Position numbers and translations under genes: made by a program | The notes under the pieces: generated by a model | Seen by the model: only the letters and a program-made list of their open reading frames with translations | Told to the model about the DNA's origin: nothing | The model's database searches: none | Shown: positions 19,380-28,106 of the stretch, in pieces | Numbering within the stretch: the first letter of the stretch is position 1 | How the letters are laid out: every line of letters starts with the position of its first letter | Origin: UBA7672 sp965279205 | Lineage (GTDB): Bacteria; Pseudomonadota; Alphaproteobacteria; Caulobacterales; Hyphomonadaceae | DNA: 64,000 nucleotides | Reading direction: 5' to 3' | NCBI GenBank assembly: GCA_965279205.1 | Contig: OZ257144.1 | Coordinates: forward strand, 1,612,001 to 1,676,000

Positions 19380-21224
19380 CTAGCTGAGCTTGTCCCGTAT
19401 TGTCGCGAGCGTTTCGCGGACATAGCTGCCGGGGGCTGCGGGTGCGCCTTTGACCGGAGACGGCGGGGGGACTTCGTCGCCGGAGGTGTGTTTCAGCAGG
19501 TCGGCCCAGAGGGGCCACCAGGAGCCGGGGTGTTCTTTTGCGTAAGCCATCCAGCCGTCGCTGGTGGGCGGATGTAGATCGCCGGTCCAGTAGCGATACT
19601 TGTTGGCCGCGGGCGGGTTCACCACGCCGGCGATGTGGCCTGAGTCCGCGAGCAGGAAGGTGACGTCGCCGCCAAACAGCTTCACGCCCTTGTAGACCGA
19701 CTGAAAAGGCGAGATGTGGTCCTTGCGCGCGGCGTGAATGAAGACCGGGATCTTGATCGCGCCCAGATCAATAGTGCGGCCTTCGACTTCGAACGCGCCC
19801 TTGGCCAGCGCGTTGTCGAGATAGAGGCGGCGCAGGCTGGTGATGTGGAGCGGTCCGGGCAGGTTGGTCTGGTCGGAATTCCAGTAGAGCAGGTCGAACG
19901 GCTTGGCTTCATTGCCGAGCAGGTAGCGGTCCTCGACATAGCGCCAGATGAGATCTTCCGGGCGCAACATGTTGAAGGCGTCGCGCATGGCCTCGCCCGG
20001 CATGACGCCATTCGACTCTTCGATGATCTGGCCGATGCCGCCGATTGAGGCATCATCGATGAAGAGACCAAGATCGCCGGGTTCGGAAAAATCGGTCTGC
20101 GCAGCAAGAAGCGAGATCGACGCGAGGCGCTTGTCCTTTGTTTCCGCGAGACGCGCCGCGAGAATGGACAGAAGCGCGCCGCCGACGCAGTAGCCGGCCG
20201 CGTTGACCGGCGTTTCATGCTCGGCGTGGATCCAGTCGAGCGCAGCGTGGCCGCCGAGCTTGAGATAGTCGTCCCAGCCGAAGTCCTTTGTCTCGGCATC
20301 CGCCGATCGCCACGAGACCATGTAGACGGTGAAACCCTGGTCGCGCAGCCACGCCACCAGTGAATTCGCGGGTGTAAGATCGAGCACGTAGTACTTGTTG
20401 ATCCAGGGTGGAAAGATCAGAACCGGGTTCTCGCGAACGGTCTTGGTGGTGGCGTGATAGCGGATCAGTTCGATCAGCGGGTTTTTCATCACCACGTCGC
20501 CGGGCGTGACGGCGAGGTTGCGGCCGGGTGCGAAGGCATCGGTATCGGACTGCGTGATCGCGATGCGGCCGTGGCCGGCGTTGAAGTCGTCCTGCAACTG
20601 GGCGAAGCCGCGCTGGACTGACTGACCATCGGAATCGAACAGCGCCTTCAGGGCCTTCGGATTGCCAACCAGCATGTTTGACGGCGCCATCATCGCCGTC
20701 GCCTGACGGATGAAGAAGGCGGCGCGGCGCCGTTCGGTCTCAGAGAGGTCTGGCGCATTCCAGGCGAGGTTCTCGGCCCAAGCCGAGGAGGCGAGGAAGG
20801 TGCGGCGAATGAAATCGAAGAACGGATTCTCACGCCAGGCGGCATCAGAGAAACGCGGGTCGGCGTCGGCCGTCATGGAGGGAAAGCCGGCGGACATCTC
20901 CTGGAGAGCGGTTGTCTGGCGGCCGAACAGATCGAGCTGAGCTTCGGAGAAGGCTTCGGGTTTTTTCGCGTAGGCTTCGGAGAGTGACTTGAACGCGGAG
21001 GCGGCGGCTTCGAGCTCCAGTTTGCGCGGAGCGGCCGTGCCGGCAAGGCGGGTGATGTCCGAGAGTTCCTTGCTGAGGTCGGCGATGCGCTGGCCGAGGC
21101 GCTGGAAGTTCATCTCGGAGAAGTCTGCCGCGCCAGGTGAATCAGCGCCGCCGGACGCGGCCTTGCCGTCGTCCGTGGCCCCGCCGGAGGCGTTTGCGGG
21201 AGGGTTTTTCCCGTTTTCCTTCAT
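19380..21224 (-). CDS. phaC: Class I polyhydroxyalkanoate synthase
   Basis: The protein polymerises hydroxyacyl-CoA into storage polyester at granule surfaces. The nucleophile is the cysteine of GYCVGGALLS (lipase-box-like GxCxG), with candidate catalytic aspartate in AARKDHISPF and histidine in DSGHIAGVVNPP. The N-terminal domain contains the class I region TDAFAPGRNLAVTPGDVV. I chose ATG 21224 (614 residues). The frame extends to a GTG at 21302 without a better ribosome binding site, and either length fits the family's variable N-terminus. No phaE, phaA, phaB or phasin gene is adjacent. It converges with the PQQ dehydrogenase gene 26 bases away. Confidence 0.93.
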   Translation of the reverse strand: MKENGKNPPANASGGATDDGKAASGGADSPGAADFSEMNFQRLGQRIADLSKELSDITRLAGTAAPRKLELEAAASAFKSLSEAYAKKPEAFSEAQLDLFGRQTTALQEMSAGFPSMTADADPRFSDAAWRENPFFDFIRRTFLASSAWAENLAWNAPDLSETERRRAAFFIRQATAMMAPSNMLVGNPKALKALFDSDGQSVQRGFAQLQDDFNAGHGRIAITQSDTDAFAPGRNLAVTPGDVVMKNPLIELIRYHATTKTVRENPVLIFPPWINKYYVLDLTPANSLVAWLRDQGFTVYMVSWRSADAETKDFGWDDYLKLGGHAALDWIHAEHETPVNAAGYCVGGALLSILAARLAETKDKRLASISLLAAQTDFSEPGDLGLFIDDASIGGIGQIIEESNGVMPGEAMRDAFNMLRPEDLIWRYVEDRYLLGNEAKPFDLLYWNSDQTNLPGPLHITSLRRLYLDNALAKGAFEVEGRTIDLGAIKIPVFIHAARKDHISPFQSVYKGVKLFGGDVTFLLADSGHIAGVVNPPAANKYRYWTGDLHPPTSDGWMAYAKEHPGSWWPLWADLLKHTSGDEVPPPSPVKGAPAAPGSYVRETLATIRDKLS

Positions 21225-21365
21225 CCAGACGATGACCTTTTTCCTTGCCGGCAATTCAGGATGCGCCTGAACAACCCGCTCGCCAAACCGGCAGACTGTC
21301 ACTAGGTAGTAACGTCAACCAGTGCAATCGCAGGCCTGCTCAGGGCCTGCAGCCGGAAAACAGGC

Positions 21366-21731
21366 ATGTACCGCCGCGCGGCGATCCTTGTGGGACTTGG
21401 CTGCACCGCCCTTGCCGGCGGGTGCGCCGATATCATGTCGCAATCGGCGATTTCGCAGATCGCGCCGGAGTGGTTCGAGGCCAAGGCTGTGGAAGTGAAG
21501 GGCGAGGGCTATCCCGACATTCATGACATCCCCAAGGTGCGCGAGGGCACCGGGACGGACGCGGAATGGCGCGCCGATGGGGAATCCCTGAAAGCGGCCG
21601 CGGCAAAGCTCGAAGCCCAGATCGCCGGGCAGCGCCCCATCCCGACCGACGAGGAGGTGCGAGCTATGGCAGCGCAGTTGCGCGCCAAGGTCGAGGGCGA
21701 CAAGGCAGACCCGAAAGCCATCCAGCCTTAG
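21366..21731 (+). CDS. Small predicted lipoprotein
   Basis: The 121-residue protein has a lipoprotein signal peptide with lipobox LAGGC (Cys20). After it come an acidic middle segment (PEWFEAKAVEVKGEGYPDI) and a helical C-terminus rich in alanine and charged residues. It is divergent from phaC and 127 bases upstream of alaC. I do not recognise a family; alphaproteobacterial genomes often carry short lipoproteins of this sort. The ribosome binding site is weak. Confidence 0.65.
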   Translation: MYRRAAILVGLGCTALAGGCADIMSQSAISQIAPEWFEAKAVEVKGEGYPDIHDIPKVREGTGTDAEWRADGESLKAAAAKLEAQIAGQRPIPTDEEVRAMAAQLRAKVEGDKADPKAIQP

Positions 21732-21858
21732 TCGGGTTCCCTATTCCGGCCTCTTTCCTAGTAAAATTTGCCCCATAGCGGCCGTAACGATACGGCTTTA
21801 CAGAATCCTTTACCCGGCGCGGGCGAGACCCGGCAGGGTTCGAACAGGTGAACCGACA

Positions 21859-23103
21859 ATGATGTTGGATTTCCACAAGATCAGGCGTCTGCCGCCCTAC
21901 GTCTTCGAGCAGGTGAACGTCACGAAGGCAGGGCTGCGCGCCAACGGGGCCGACGTGATCGACCTCGGCATGGGCAACCCGGATCTGCCGACGCCGCCGC
22001 ATATCGTCGAGAAGCTGTGCGAGACGGCGCGCAAGCCGGACGTGCATGGCTATTCGGCCTCGCGCGGCATTCCCGGACTGCGTCGTGCGCTGAGCGCGTA
22101 TTACGACCGTCGGTTCGGCGTGAAGCTGGACCCGATGAAGGAAGTGGTGGTCACGCTCGGCTCGAAAGAGGGCTTCGCCAACCTGGCCCAGGCGATTGCC
22201 GCGCCGGGCGATACCATCCTGGTGCCCAACCCGTCCTATCCGCTGCACTCGTTCGGCTTCATCATGGCGGGCGCCGCCATTCGTTCGGTGCAGGCGCATT
22301 CACCGGAGGAGTATCTCTCGAACCTCGGGCGCGCGGTGAAGCACTCGGTGCCGCCGCCGACCGCGATGGTTGTCTGTTATCCGGCCAACCCGACGGCGCA
22401 GGTCGTCGAGCTCGACTTCTACAAGGAGGTCGTGAAGTTCGCGAAGAAGCACAACATCTGGGTGTTGAGCGATCTCGCCTATACGGAAATCTATTACGGC
22501 GATCCGCCGCCTTCGATCCTTCAGGTCGAAGGCGCGAAGGACATTGCTGTGGAAGTTACCTCCATGTCGAAGACCTATGCGATGGCTGGCTGGCGCGTCG
22601 GCTTTGCGGCCGGCAATGAGCGGCTGATCGGCGCTCTGGCGCGCGTGAAGTCGTATCTCGACTATGGCGCGTTCACGCCGGTGCAGGTCGCGGCGGCTGC
22701 GGCGCTGAATGGTCCGCAGGATTGCGTCGACGAGATGCGCGAGATCTATCGCACGCGCAGGAACGCGATGGTCGAAAGCTTCTCGCGCGCTGGTTGGGAA
22801 ATTCCCGAACCCAAGGCATCAATGTTCGCCTGGGCGCCGATCCCGGAACCGTTCCGGGAAATGGGATCGCTGGAATTCTCGCTGCGGTTGATCAAGGAAG
22901 CGCATGTTGCCGTGGCGCCGGGCGCCGGCTTTGGCGAGCACGGTGACGGCCATGTGCGGCTGGCGCTGGTCGAGAACGAGCAGCGCATCCGGCAGGCCGC
23001 GCGCAACGTACGGAAATTCCTTGAAGCCAATGGCGTCAAGGTGAAGCCCGAACCCAAGGCCAAGGCAGACGTGGCGCCGATCCGGAAGAAGGTTTCGGGA
23101 TGA
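21859..23103 (+). CDS. alaC: PLP-dependent aminotransferase, AlaC-type (glutamate-pyruvate)
   Basis: The 414-residue fold-type I aminotransferase resembles E. coli AlaC along its length. Shared blocks include IRRLPPYVFEQVN, MGNPDLPTPPHIVEKLC, HGYSASRGIPGLRRA, GSKEGFANL and PNPSYPLHSFG. The PLP lysine is in SMSKTYAMAGWRVGF. The reaction is most likely alanine synthesis from pyruvate and glutamate; related proteins are often labelled LL-diaminopimelate aminotransferase. Its stop codon overlaps the hom start (ATGA), so the two genes are translationally coupled. Confidence 0.9.
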   Translation: MMLDFHKIRRLPPYVFEQVNVTKAGLRANGADVIDLGMGNPDLPTPPHIVEKLCETARKPDVHGYSASRGIPGLRRALSAYYDRRFGVKLDPMKEVVVTLGSKEGFANLAQAIAAPGDTILVPNPSYPLHSFGFIMAGAAIRSVQAHSPEEYLSNLGRAVKHSVPPPTAMVVCYPANPTAQVVELDFYKEVVKFAKKHNIWVLSDLAYTEIYYGDPPPSILQVEGAKDIAVEVTSMSKTYAMAGWRVGFAAGNERLIGALARVKSYLDYGAFTPVQVAAAAALNGPQDCVDEMREIYRTRRNAMVESFSRAGWEIPEPKASMFAWAPIPEPFREMGSLEFSLRLIKEAHVAVAPGAGFGEHGDGHVRLALVENEQRIRQAARNVRKFLEANGVKVKPEPKAKADVAPIRKKVSG

Positions 23104-24419
23104 CAGCGCCAAAGGGGAGCAAGACGCTGAGGCTCGGCGTGGCTGGCCTCGGAACGGTCGGGGGTGGCTTGCTGAAGCTGATCGAGCGTCAGGACGAGCT
23201 GCGCCTTCCGGGTAGGCTGGTCGTGACCGCAGTGTCGGCGCGCAACAAGAACCGCAATCGCGGCGTCGACATCTCCAAGTTCCGCTGGGTCGACGATCCG
23301 GTCGAGCTGGCGACGAGCGATGATGTCGATGTTGTCGTCGAGCTGGTTGGCGGATCGGATGGACCGGCGAAACGCACAGTAGAAGCCGCGCTGAAGGCAG
23401 GCAAGGCTGTGGTAAGCGCCAACAAGGCGCTGATCGCCGAGCATGGCATCGAGATCGCAGCGCTGGCCGAGAGGCATGGCGCGCATCTGCTGTTCGAAGC
23501 GGCAGTGGCGGGCGCCATTCCGATTGTGCGAGCAGTCAAGAATTCGCTGTCGGGCGTGATCGTGAGCCGGGTGTCGGGCATCCTCAACGGGACGTGCAAC
23601 TACATTCTCTCCGAAATGCTGAGGACAGGCGCCGCGTATGAGAGCGTGCTCGCGGAGGCGCAGCGGCTGGGCTATGCCGAGAGCGATCCGTTCCTCGACG
23701 TGTCCGGCGGAGACGCGGCGCACAAGATTCTGATCCTGGCGTCGATCGCGTTCGGGGCGCAGCCGGCGTTCGACCAGGTGCAGGTCGAAGGCATCGACAA
23801 GATCGAGGCGATGGACATCGCGCTGTCGAACAAGTTCGACTACCGCATCAAGCTGGTGGCCGAGGCGTTCAGGGCCCCAAATAGCAAGAATGGGGATGGC
23901 GTGCGTTGCCGCGTCGCGCCGGTGCTGGTGCAGAAGGAACATCCGCTGGCCCAGATCAACGGTCCGCTCAATGCGGTGCTGGTGGAAGGCGAGCCGGTTG
24001 GGCGACTGACGTTCACGGGTCCCGGCGCGGGCGCTGGCCCAACGGCCGCGGCCGTGATGGGCGACCTTGCGCGGCTGTTCGAAGGGCCAGCAACGCCGCC
24101 TCTGGGCAAGCCGGCGGCCGAACTTGCTCCGCTGATCACGGCGGCGAAGGGCGTGGCCGACCAGGGTTCGTTCTTCATCGGCGCCAAGCTGGCCGACAAG
24201 CCGGGCATGTTCGCTGCGCTGACGGAACAGCTGGGCGATGCCGGCATCTCGATCGACAAGCTGATCCAGGAGTCGGCGGGTGATTCAGGCGCGGCGCCGA
24301 TCGCGATCATGACGCATCCATGCCCGCGCGCCTCGGTGGAGTCGGCGCTGGCGAAGATCGCGGACCTCAAGATCACGGCTGATACGCCGAGGCTGCTGCG
24401 GATCGAGACGCGGGCCTGA
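23100..24419 (+). CDS. hom: Homoserine dehydrogenase
   Basis: The 439-residue enzyme reduces aspartate semialdehyde to homoserine with NAD(P)H on the threonine/methionine branch. The N-terminal Rossmann motif is GVAGLGTVGGGLL. The catalytic domain contains GILNGTCNYILSEM and AESDPFLDVSGGDAAHK. A C-terminal ACT domain (about 350-430, KPGMFAALTEQLGDAGISID) suggests feedback control by threonine. It overlaps alaC by four bases. In many alphaproteobacteria hom is followed directly by glpX and recJ; here three genes intervene. Confidence 0.96.
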   Translation: MTAPKGSKTLRLGVAGLGTVGGGLLKLIERQDELRLPGRLVVTAVSARNKNRNRGVDISKFRWVDDPVELATSDDVDVVVELVGGSDGPAKRTVEAALKAGKAVVSANKALIAEHGIEIAALAERHGAHLLFEAAVAGAIPIVRAVKNSLSGVIVSRVSGILNGTCNYILSEMLRTGAAYESVLAEAQRLGYAESDPFLDVSGGDAAHKILILASIAFGAQPAFDQVQVEGIDKIEAMDIALSNKFDYRIKLVAEAFRAPNSKNGDGVRCRVAPVLVQKEHPLAQINGPLNAVLVEGEPVGRLTFTGPGAGAGPTAAAVMGDLARLFEGPATPPLGKPAAELAPLITAAKGVADQGSFFIGAKLADKPGMFAALTEQLGDAGISIDKLIQESAGDSGAAPIAIMTHPCPRASVESALAKIADLKITADTPRLLRIETRA

Positions 24420-24552
24420 CGACGGAGGCGGCATGAAGCGGGTCTCGCTAGGGCTCGCTTTGATGGTTTCCGGTCGTTAGCGGCTGCTGGAGCCGCGTTT
24501 CCGTCGACATTTCGCTGACGGTCTCAAAAACGGGCAAGACGCTGGTAGAGTG

Positions 24553-24606
24553 CCATTAACATATGTCTGTCATGTTCGTTTAACGGCGGGGGTCAGTCGT
24601 TAATGG
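24553..24606. promoter_or_regulatory. Inverted repeat upstream of the H-NOX gene
   Basis: CCATTAAC (24553-24560) and GTTAATGG (24599-24606) form a perfect 8-bp inverted pair with 38 bases between them. The second half lies ten bases before the GTG start of the H-NOX gene. It could be an operator for a dimeric or looping repressor. Chance occurrence is not excluded for half-sites this short. Confidence 0.3.
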
Positions 24607-24616
24607 GTGTGTCGAC

Positions 24617-25165
24617 GTGAAGGGCATATTGTTCGTCGAGCTGCTGGCCATGGCGGACGCCAAGGCCGGCGAAGTGGCGGTTGATCAGATGATCGCTCGC
24701 TGTCCGCTGACCTCGAACGGCGCCTATACATCGGTCGGCACCTATCCCGCCTCTGAGTTCTGCAGTCTGACCACAGCCTTTGGCGAGGCGGCGGGCATGG
24801 CGCCGGACGCCCTGCAGCGCGAGTTCGGCCACTGGATGCTGCGCAGATTTCTCTCGTCCTTTCCGGTGTATTTCGAGTCCAAGGCCGACGCGTTCAGCAT
24901 GCTGGAGTCCATCGAGAACGAAGTACATGTGGAAGTGCGTAAGCTCTATTCGGAAACCGAGCTGCCGACCTTCGAAACGATCCGCCAGGGCAATGACACT
25001 CTGGTCATGATCTACCGGTCGCCCAGAAAGCTTGTCGCGTTCTGCCATGGACTGATCGAGGCCTGCATGAAGCACTACGGCGAAGCGGCCGACATCACAT
25101 GCGTCGATCGTTCGACGCCCGGCATCGCCGTGGCCGAGTTCACGATCCGGCGCAGGGCGGCCTGA
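24617..25165 (+). CDS. H-NOX haem-based gas (nitric oxide) sensor
   Basis: The 182-residue single-domain protein starts MKGILFVELL. It has the proximal haem-ligand histidine in NEVHVEVRKLY (His104 here; His102 in well-studied members). It also has the haem-propionate clamp YxSxR as YRSPR (residues 133-137). These two signatures define H-NOX proteins, which bind NO and control a partner kinase or cyclase. It ends two bases before the start of a hybrid kinase that has no sensor domain of its own, the usual operonic pairing. The start is GTG; a five-codon frame (ATG at 24603) ends in a TGA overlapping it. The protein should be cytoplasmic. Confidence 0.93.
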   Translation: MKGILFVELLAMADAKAGEVAVDQMIARCPLTSNGAYTSVGTYPASEFCSLTTAFGEAAGMAPDALQREFGHWMLRRFLSSFPVYFESKADAFSMLESIENEVHVEVRKLYSETELPTFETIRQGNDTLVMIYRSPRKLVAFCHGLIEACMKHYGEAADITCVDRSTPGIAVAEFTIRRRAA

Positions 25166-25167
25166 CG

Positions 25168-26556
25168 ATGTCGATCGACGCCGGCAATCAACCCGGACAG
25201 CGGGTTTCGCGCGAGCGATATCTTCGCGAGCGGATGGCCCGCGAAGAAGCTGAACGCCTGCTGGAGGCGAAGAGCCGCGAACTGTTCGAGGCGAACCAGA
25301 AGCTTGAGGCAGAAGCCCGACGGTTGGACGCCACCGTTGCGGCGCGCACCATGGAGCTGCGGGAGGCGGTAAGCCGAGCGGAGGCGGGAACGCGAACGAA
25401 GGCGCAGTTCCTTGCCAACATGAGTCACGAGATACGCACACCGCTGAACGCTGTCCTCGGTATGGCGCAGTCGCTTCTCGATGACGCCTTGCAGGAGGTG
25501 CAGCGCGACAAGGTCGCGATCATCGTGGAGTCGGGGCGATCGCTGACGGCTTTGCTCAACGATGTGCTCGACCTGACAAAGATCGAGGCCGGAAAGCTCG
25601 AGATCACGCCGATCCCGGGGGACCTGCGAGCGACTCTGCGCCGCACCTGCCAGCTGTTCGAGGCGCAGGCGGAGGAGAAAGGTCTCGCTCTCACCCTCGT
25701 GTTCGATTCCGACCTGCCGCCGCGGTTGAGCTATGACCCCGTCCGCATCGGCCAGTGTGTGACCAACCTTGTTTCGAACGCGATCAAGTTCACCCACACC
25801 GGACACGTCACCGTTTCAGTGTCGGCGACAGAAGAGGTTGATGGTCTCCATCGCGTTCGCATCGACGTGATGGATACCGGCATCGGCATGAGCGAGGACA
25901 CGCAGACGCGTCTCTTCGCCATATTCACGCAGGCCGACGGCGCAATCACGCGCCGGTTCGGGGGCACGGGGCTGGGGCTGGCCATTTCCCGCCAGCTTGC
26001 GCGCCTTATGGATGGCGACCTGACAGTCAGGAGCGTGGAGGGCCGGGGCTCCACGTTCAGCCTTTCCCTCTCGATATGGGACGTTCCCGAGGTGGCGCCG
26101 GCCGAGCCGAAACCTGGAATGGCAACCGCTGGATTTGCGCAGCCGAGTCGGGCGCTGAGGGGCGTCCGCGTCCTGCTGACGGACGACAACGCGATCAACC
26201 GGCAGGTCGTCAAGCTGTTCCTCGCACCACTCGGACTGGAGGTCGTCGAAGCGGAGAATGGCCAGGAGGCGCTAGACGCGCTTGCCGCCCGTCCGTTCGA
26301 TATTGTCCTGCTGGACGTCCACATGCCGGTGATGGACGGACGCGAGGCCATCGGACGGATCCGGTTGAGCTCAGAAGCTTGGTGTTCGGTCCCGGTGATC
26401 GCGCTCACGGCGGATGCAATGGCCGGCGACCGCGAGAGGTTCATAGCTCTGGGTATGACCGACTATCTTTCCAAGCCGGTGGACCAGCGCGAACTCGTCT
26501 CCAAAATCGCTAAATACACCGCCGAATGCCGGCTGCCGGTAGCTTCAGGATTCTGA
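25168..26556 (+). CDS. Soluble hybrid histidine kinase partnered with H-NOX
   Basis: The 462-residue protein starts with about 80 residues of coiled coil (RERYLRERMAREEAERLLEA), with no transmembrane helix or PAS domain. HisKA follows (phosphorylated His87 in NMSHEIRTPLN), then an ATPase (N-box NLVSNAIKFTHTG, DTGIGM, GGTGLGL) and a C-terminal receiver (LLTDDNAIN, Asp in LLDVHMPVMDG, Lys in LSKPV). With no sensor of its own and a start two bases after the H-NOX stop, it is most likely regulated by H-NOX in response to NO. The receiver suggests relay through an HPt protein. None is adjacent, although the kinase at 2230-4977 has one. The open frame extends 23 codons upstream inside the H-NOX gene; ATG 25168 fits the spacing. 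Confidence 0.92.
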   Translation: MSIDAGNQPGQRVSRERYLRERMAREEAERLLEAKSRELFEANQKLEAEARRLDATVAARTMELREAVSRAEAGTRTKAQFLANMSHEIRTPLNAVLGMAQSLLDDALQEVQRDKVAIIVESGRSLTALLNDVLDLTKIEAGKLEITPIPGDLRATLRRTCQLFEAQAEEKGLALTLVFDSDLPPRLSYDPVRIGQCVTNLVSNAIKFTHTGHVTVSVSATEEVDGLHRVRIDVMDTGIGMSEDTQTRLFAIFTQADGAITRRFGGTGLGLAISRQLARLMDGDLTVRSVEGRGSTFSLSLSIWDVPEVAPAEPKPGMATAGFAQPSRALRGVRVLLTDDNAINRQVVKLFLAPLGLEVVEAENGQEALDALAARPFDIVLLDVHMPVMDGREAIGRIRLSSEAWCSVPVIALTADAMAGDRERFIALGMTDYLSKPVDQRELVSKIAKYTAECRLPVASGF

Positions 26557-26570
26557 CGGCGCACGAAGCT

Positions 26571-27893
26571 CTAGTCCAGCGCTTGCAACACGCTCCGCAG
26601 CGTATCGACGATCTGGTCGATCTGGGCCTTCTCAATGATCAGCGGCGGCGAAAGCGCAATGATGTCGCCGGTGACGCGGATCAGCAGGCCCTTGTCGAAG
26701 CAGGTGCGGAAGGTTTCGAGAGCGCGTTGTGTCGGCTTGCCGGTCCGCGGCTCCAGCTCGATGCCGCCGATGAGCCCGAGATTGCGGATGTCGATCACAT
26801 GGCGGGCGTCGCGCAGGGAATGTAGGGCGGTCTCCCAATAAGGCGCGAGTTCGGCGGCGCGCTCAAACAGGCGCTGGTCGCGGAAGACTTCGAGCGTGGC
26901 GATCCCGGCGGCGCAGGCAAGCGGGTGGCCGCTCATCGTGTAGCCGTGGAAGAATTCGATCGGTGCATCTGCAGCGGCGAGTATCGTGTCGTGAATCTCG
27001 CGGCTGGCGGCGACCGCGCCCATAGGCACCGTGGCGTTGTTGATCGCTTTGGCCATCGTGATGATGTCGGGTCGCACGTCGAAATACTGCGCTGCGTAAG
27101 GCATACCGAGGCGACCGAAACCTGTGATGACCTCGTCGAAGATCAGAAGGATGTCGTGTTTCGTGCAGAGCTCGCGCAGGCGCTGGAGATAGCCCTGTGG
27201 CGGCACGAGCACGCCTGTGGAGCCGGCAACGGGTTCCACGATCACGGCGGCGATGGTCGAGGCGTCGTGCGTGAGAACGATGCGTTCGAGCGCATCGGCG
27301 TATTCGGCGCCATGCTTCGGCTGGCCGTGGCTGAAAGCGTTTCGAGAGAGGTCGTGCGTATGCGGCAGGTGGTCGACGCCGCCCACCATCGGGCCGAAAC
27401 CGATACGGTTGCGGCCGATGCCGCCGACCGAAATGCCGCCGAAATTTACGCCATGATAGGCGCGCTCGCGGCCGATGAGGCGGTACTTGCCCGACTTGCC
27501 TCGCGCCTTCTGGTAGGCGAGCGCTATCTTCAGCGCGGTGTCGATGCTTTCGGAACCCGAGTTGGTGAAGGCGATACGATCGATCCCGTCCGGCAGGAGT
27601 CCGGCGAGGCGATTGGCGAATTCGAATGGCAGCGGGTGGCCGAGGTTAAACACGGGTGCGTAGTCGAGTTCTCCAGCCGCGCGCCTGATCGCTTCAGTTA
27701 TGCGTGGCTGGCCATGACCGGCGGCGACACACCAGAGGCCGGCTGTGCCATCCAGGACCTGGCGGCCATCGGGCGTGAAATAGTACATACCTTCGGCGCG
27801 TGCGAGCAAACGCGGATCGGCCTTGAAGGCCCGGTTCGGAGTGAACGGCATCCAGAAGGCGTCGAGGGAGTTGGGGCGCACGGCATTGTTCAT
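26571..27893 (-). CDS. Class III omega-aminotransferase (beta-alanine-pyruvate type)
   Basis: The 440-residue PLP enzyme has class III hallmarks: the substrate-side segment FWMPFTPNRAFKADPRL near the N-terminus, GTAGLWCVAAGHG, the aspartate of LLIFDEVITGFGRLG, and the PLP lysine in ITMAKAINNATVPMGA. It is closest in pattern to beta-alanine-pyruvate aminotransferases, which move amino groups from beta-alanine or other omega-amines to pyruvate. I chose ATG 27893; a TTG twelve codons upstream is possible but has no ribosome binding site. It converges with the kinase gene (14-base gap) and is divergent from glpX. Confidence 0.9.
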   Translation of the reverse strand: MNNAVRPNSLDAFWMPFTPNRAFKADPRLLARAEGMYYFTPDGRQVLDGTAGLWCVAAGHGQPRITEAIRRAAGELDYAPVFNLGHPLPFEFANRLAGLLPDGIDRIAFTNSGSESIDTALKIALAYQKARGKSGKYRLIGRERAYHGVNFGGISVGGIGRNRIGFGPMVGGVDHLPHTHDLSRNAFSHGQPKHGAEYADALERIVLTHDASTIAAVIVEPVAGSTGVLVPPQGYLQRLRELCTKHDILLIFDEVITGFGRLGMPYAAQYFDVRPDIITMAKAINNATVPMGAVAASREIHDTILAAADAPIEFFHGYTMSGHPLACAAGIATLEVFRDQRLFERAAELAPYWETALHSLRDARHVIDIRNLGLIGGIELEPRTGKPTQRALETFRTCFDKGLLIRVTGDIIALSPPLIIEKAQIDQIVDTLRSVLQALD

Positions 27894-28106
27894 GACAGAA
27901 GTGTGGAGCCGGTGCGGCGCGGCCTGCAACAGGAATCGTGGAGTTTGGCCCCCGAGGCGCGCAGCGTCGGCGCGATGTGCACCGCAGCATAAGGTGTAAT
28001 GTCAGCCGGGCTGTTTTTGCTTGGGTGGCATGCCGCCCCGGCGTATGCCTCACCTCAACGATTCGCGCCCTGGCTTGGTCGCGCTCTGCTTGTAGAAGGC
28101 GCCGAG

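Noticed and set aside
24432..24479. 15-codon frame after hom
   Set aside because: Too short and with no conservation evidence; no attenuator hairpin is visible.
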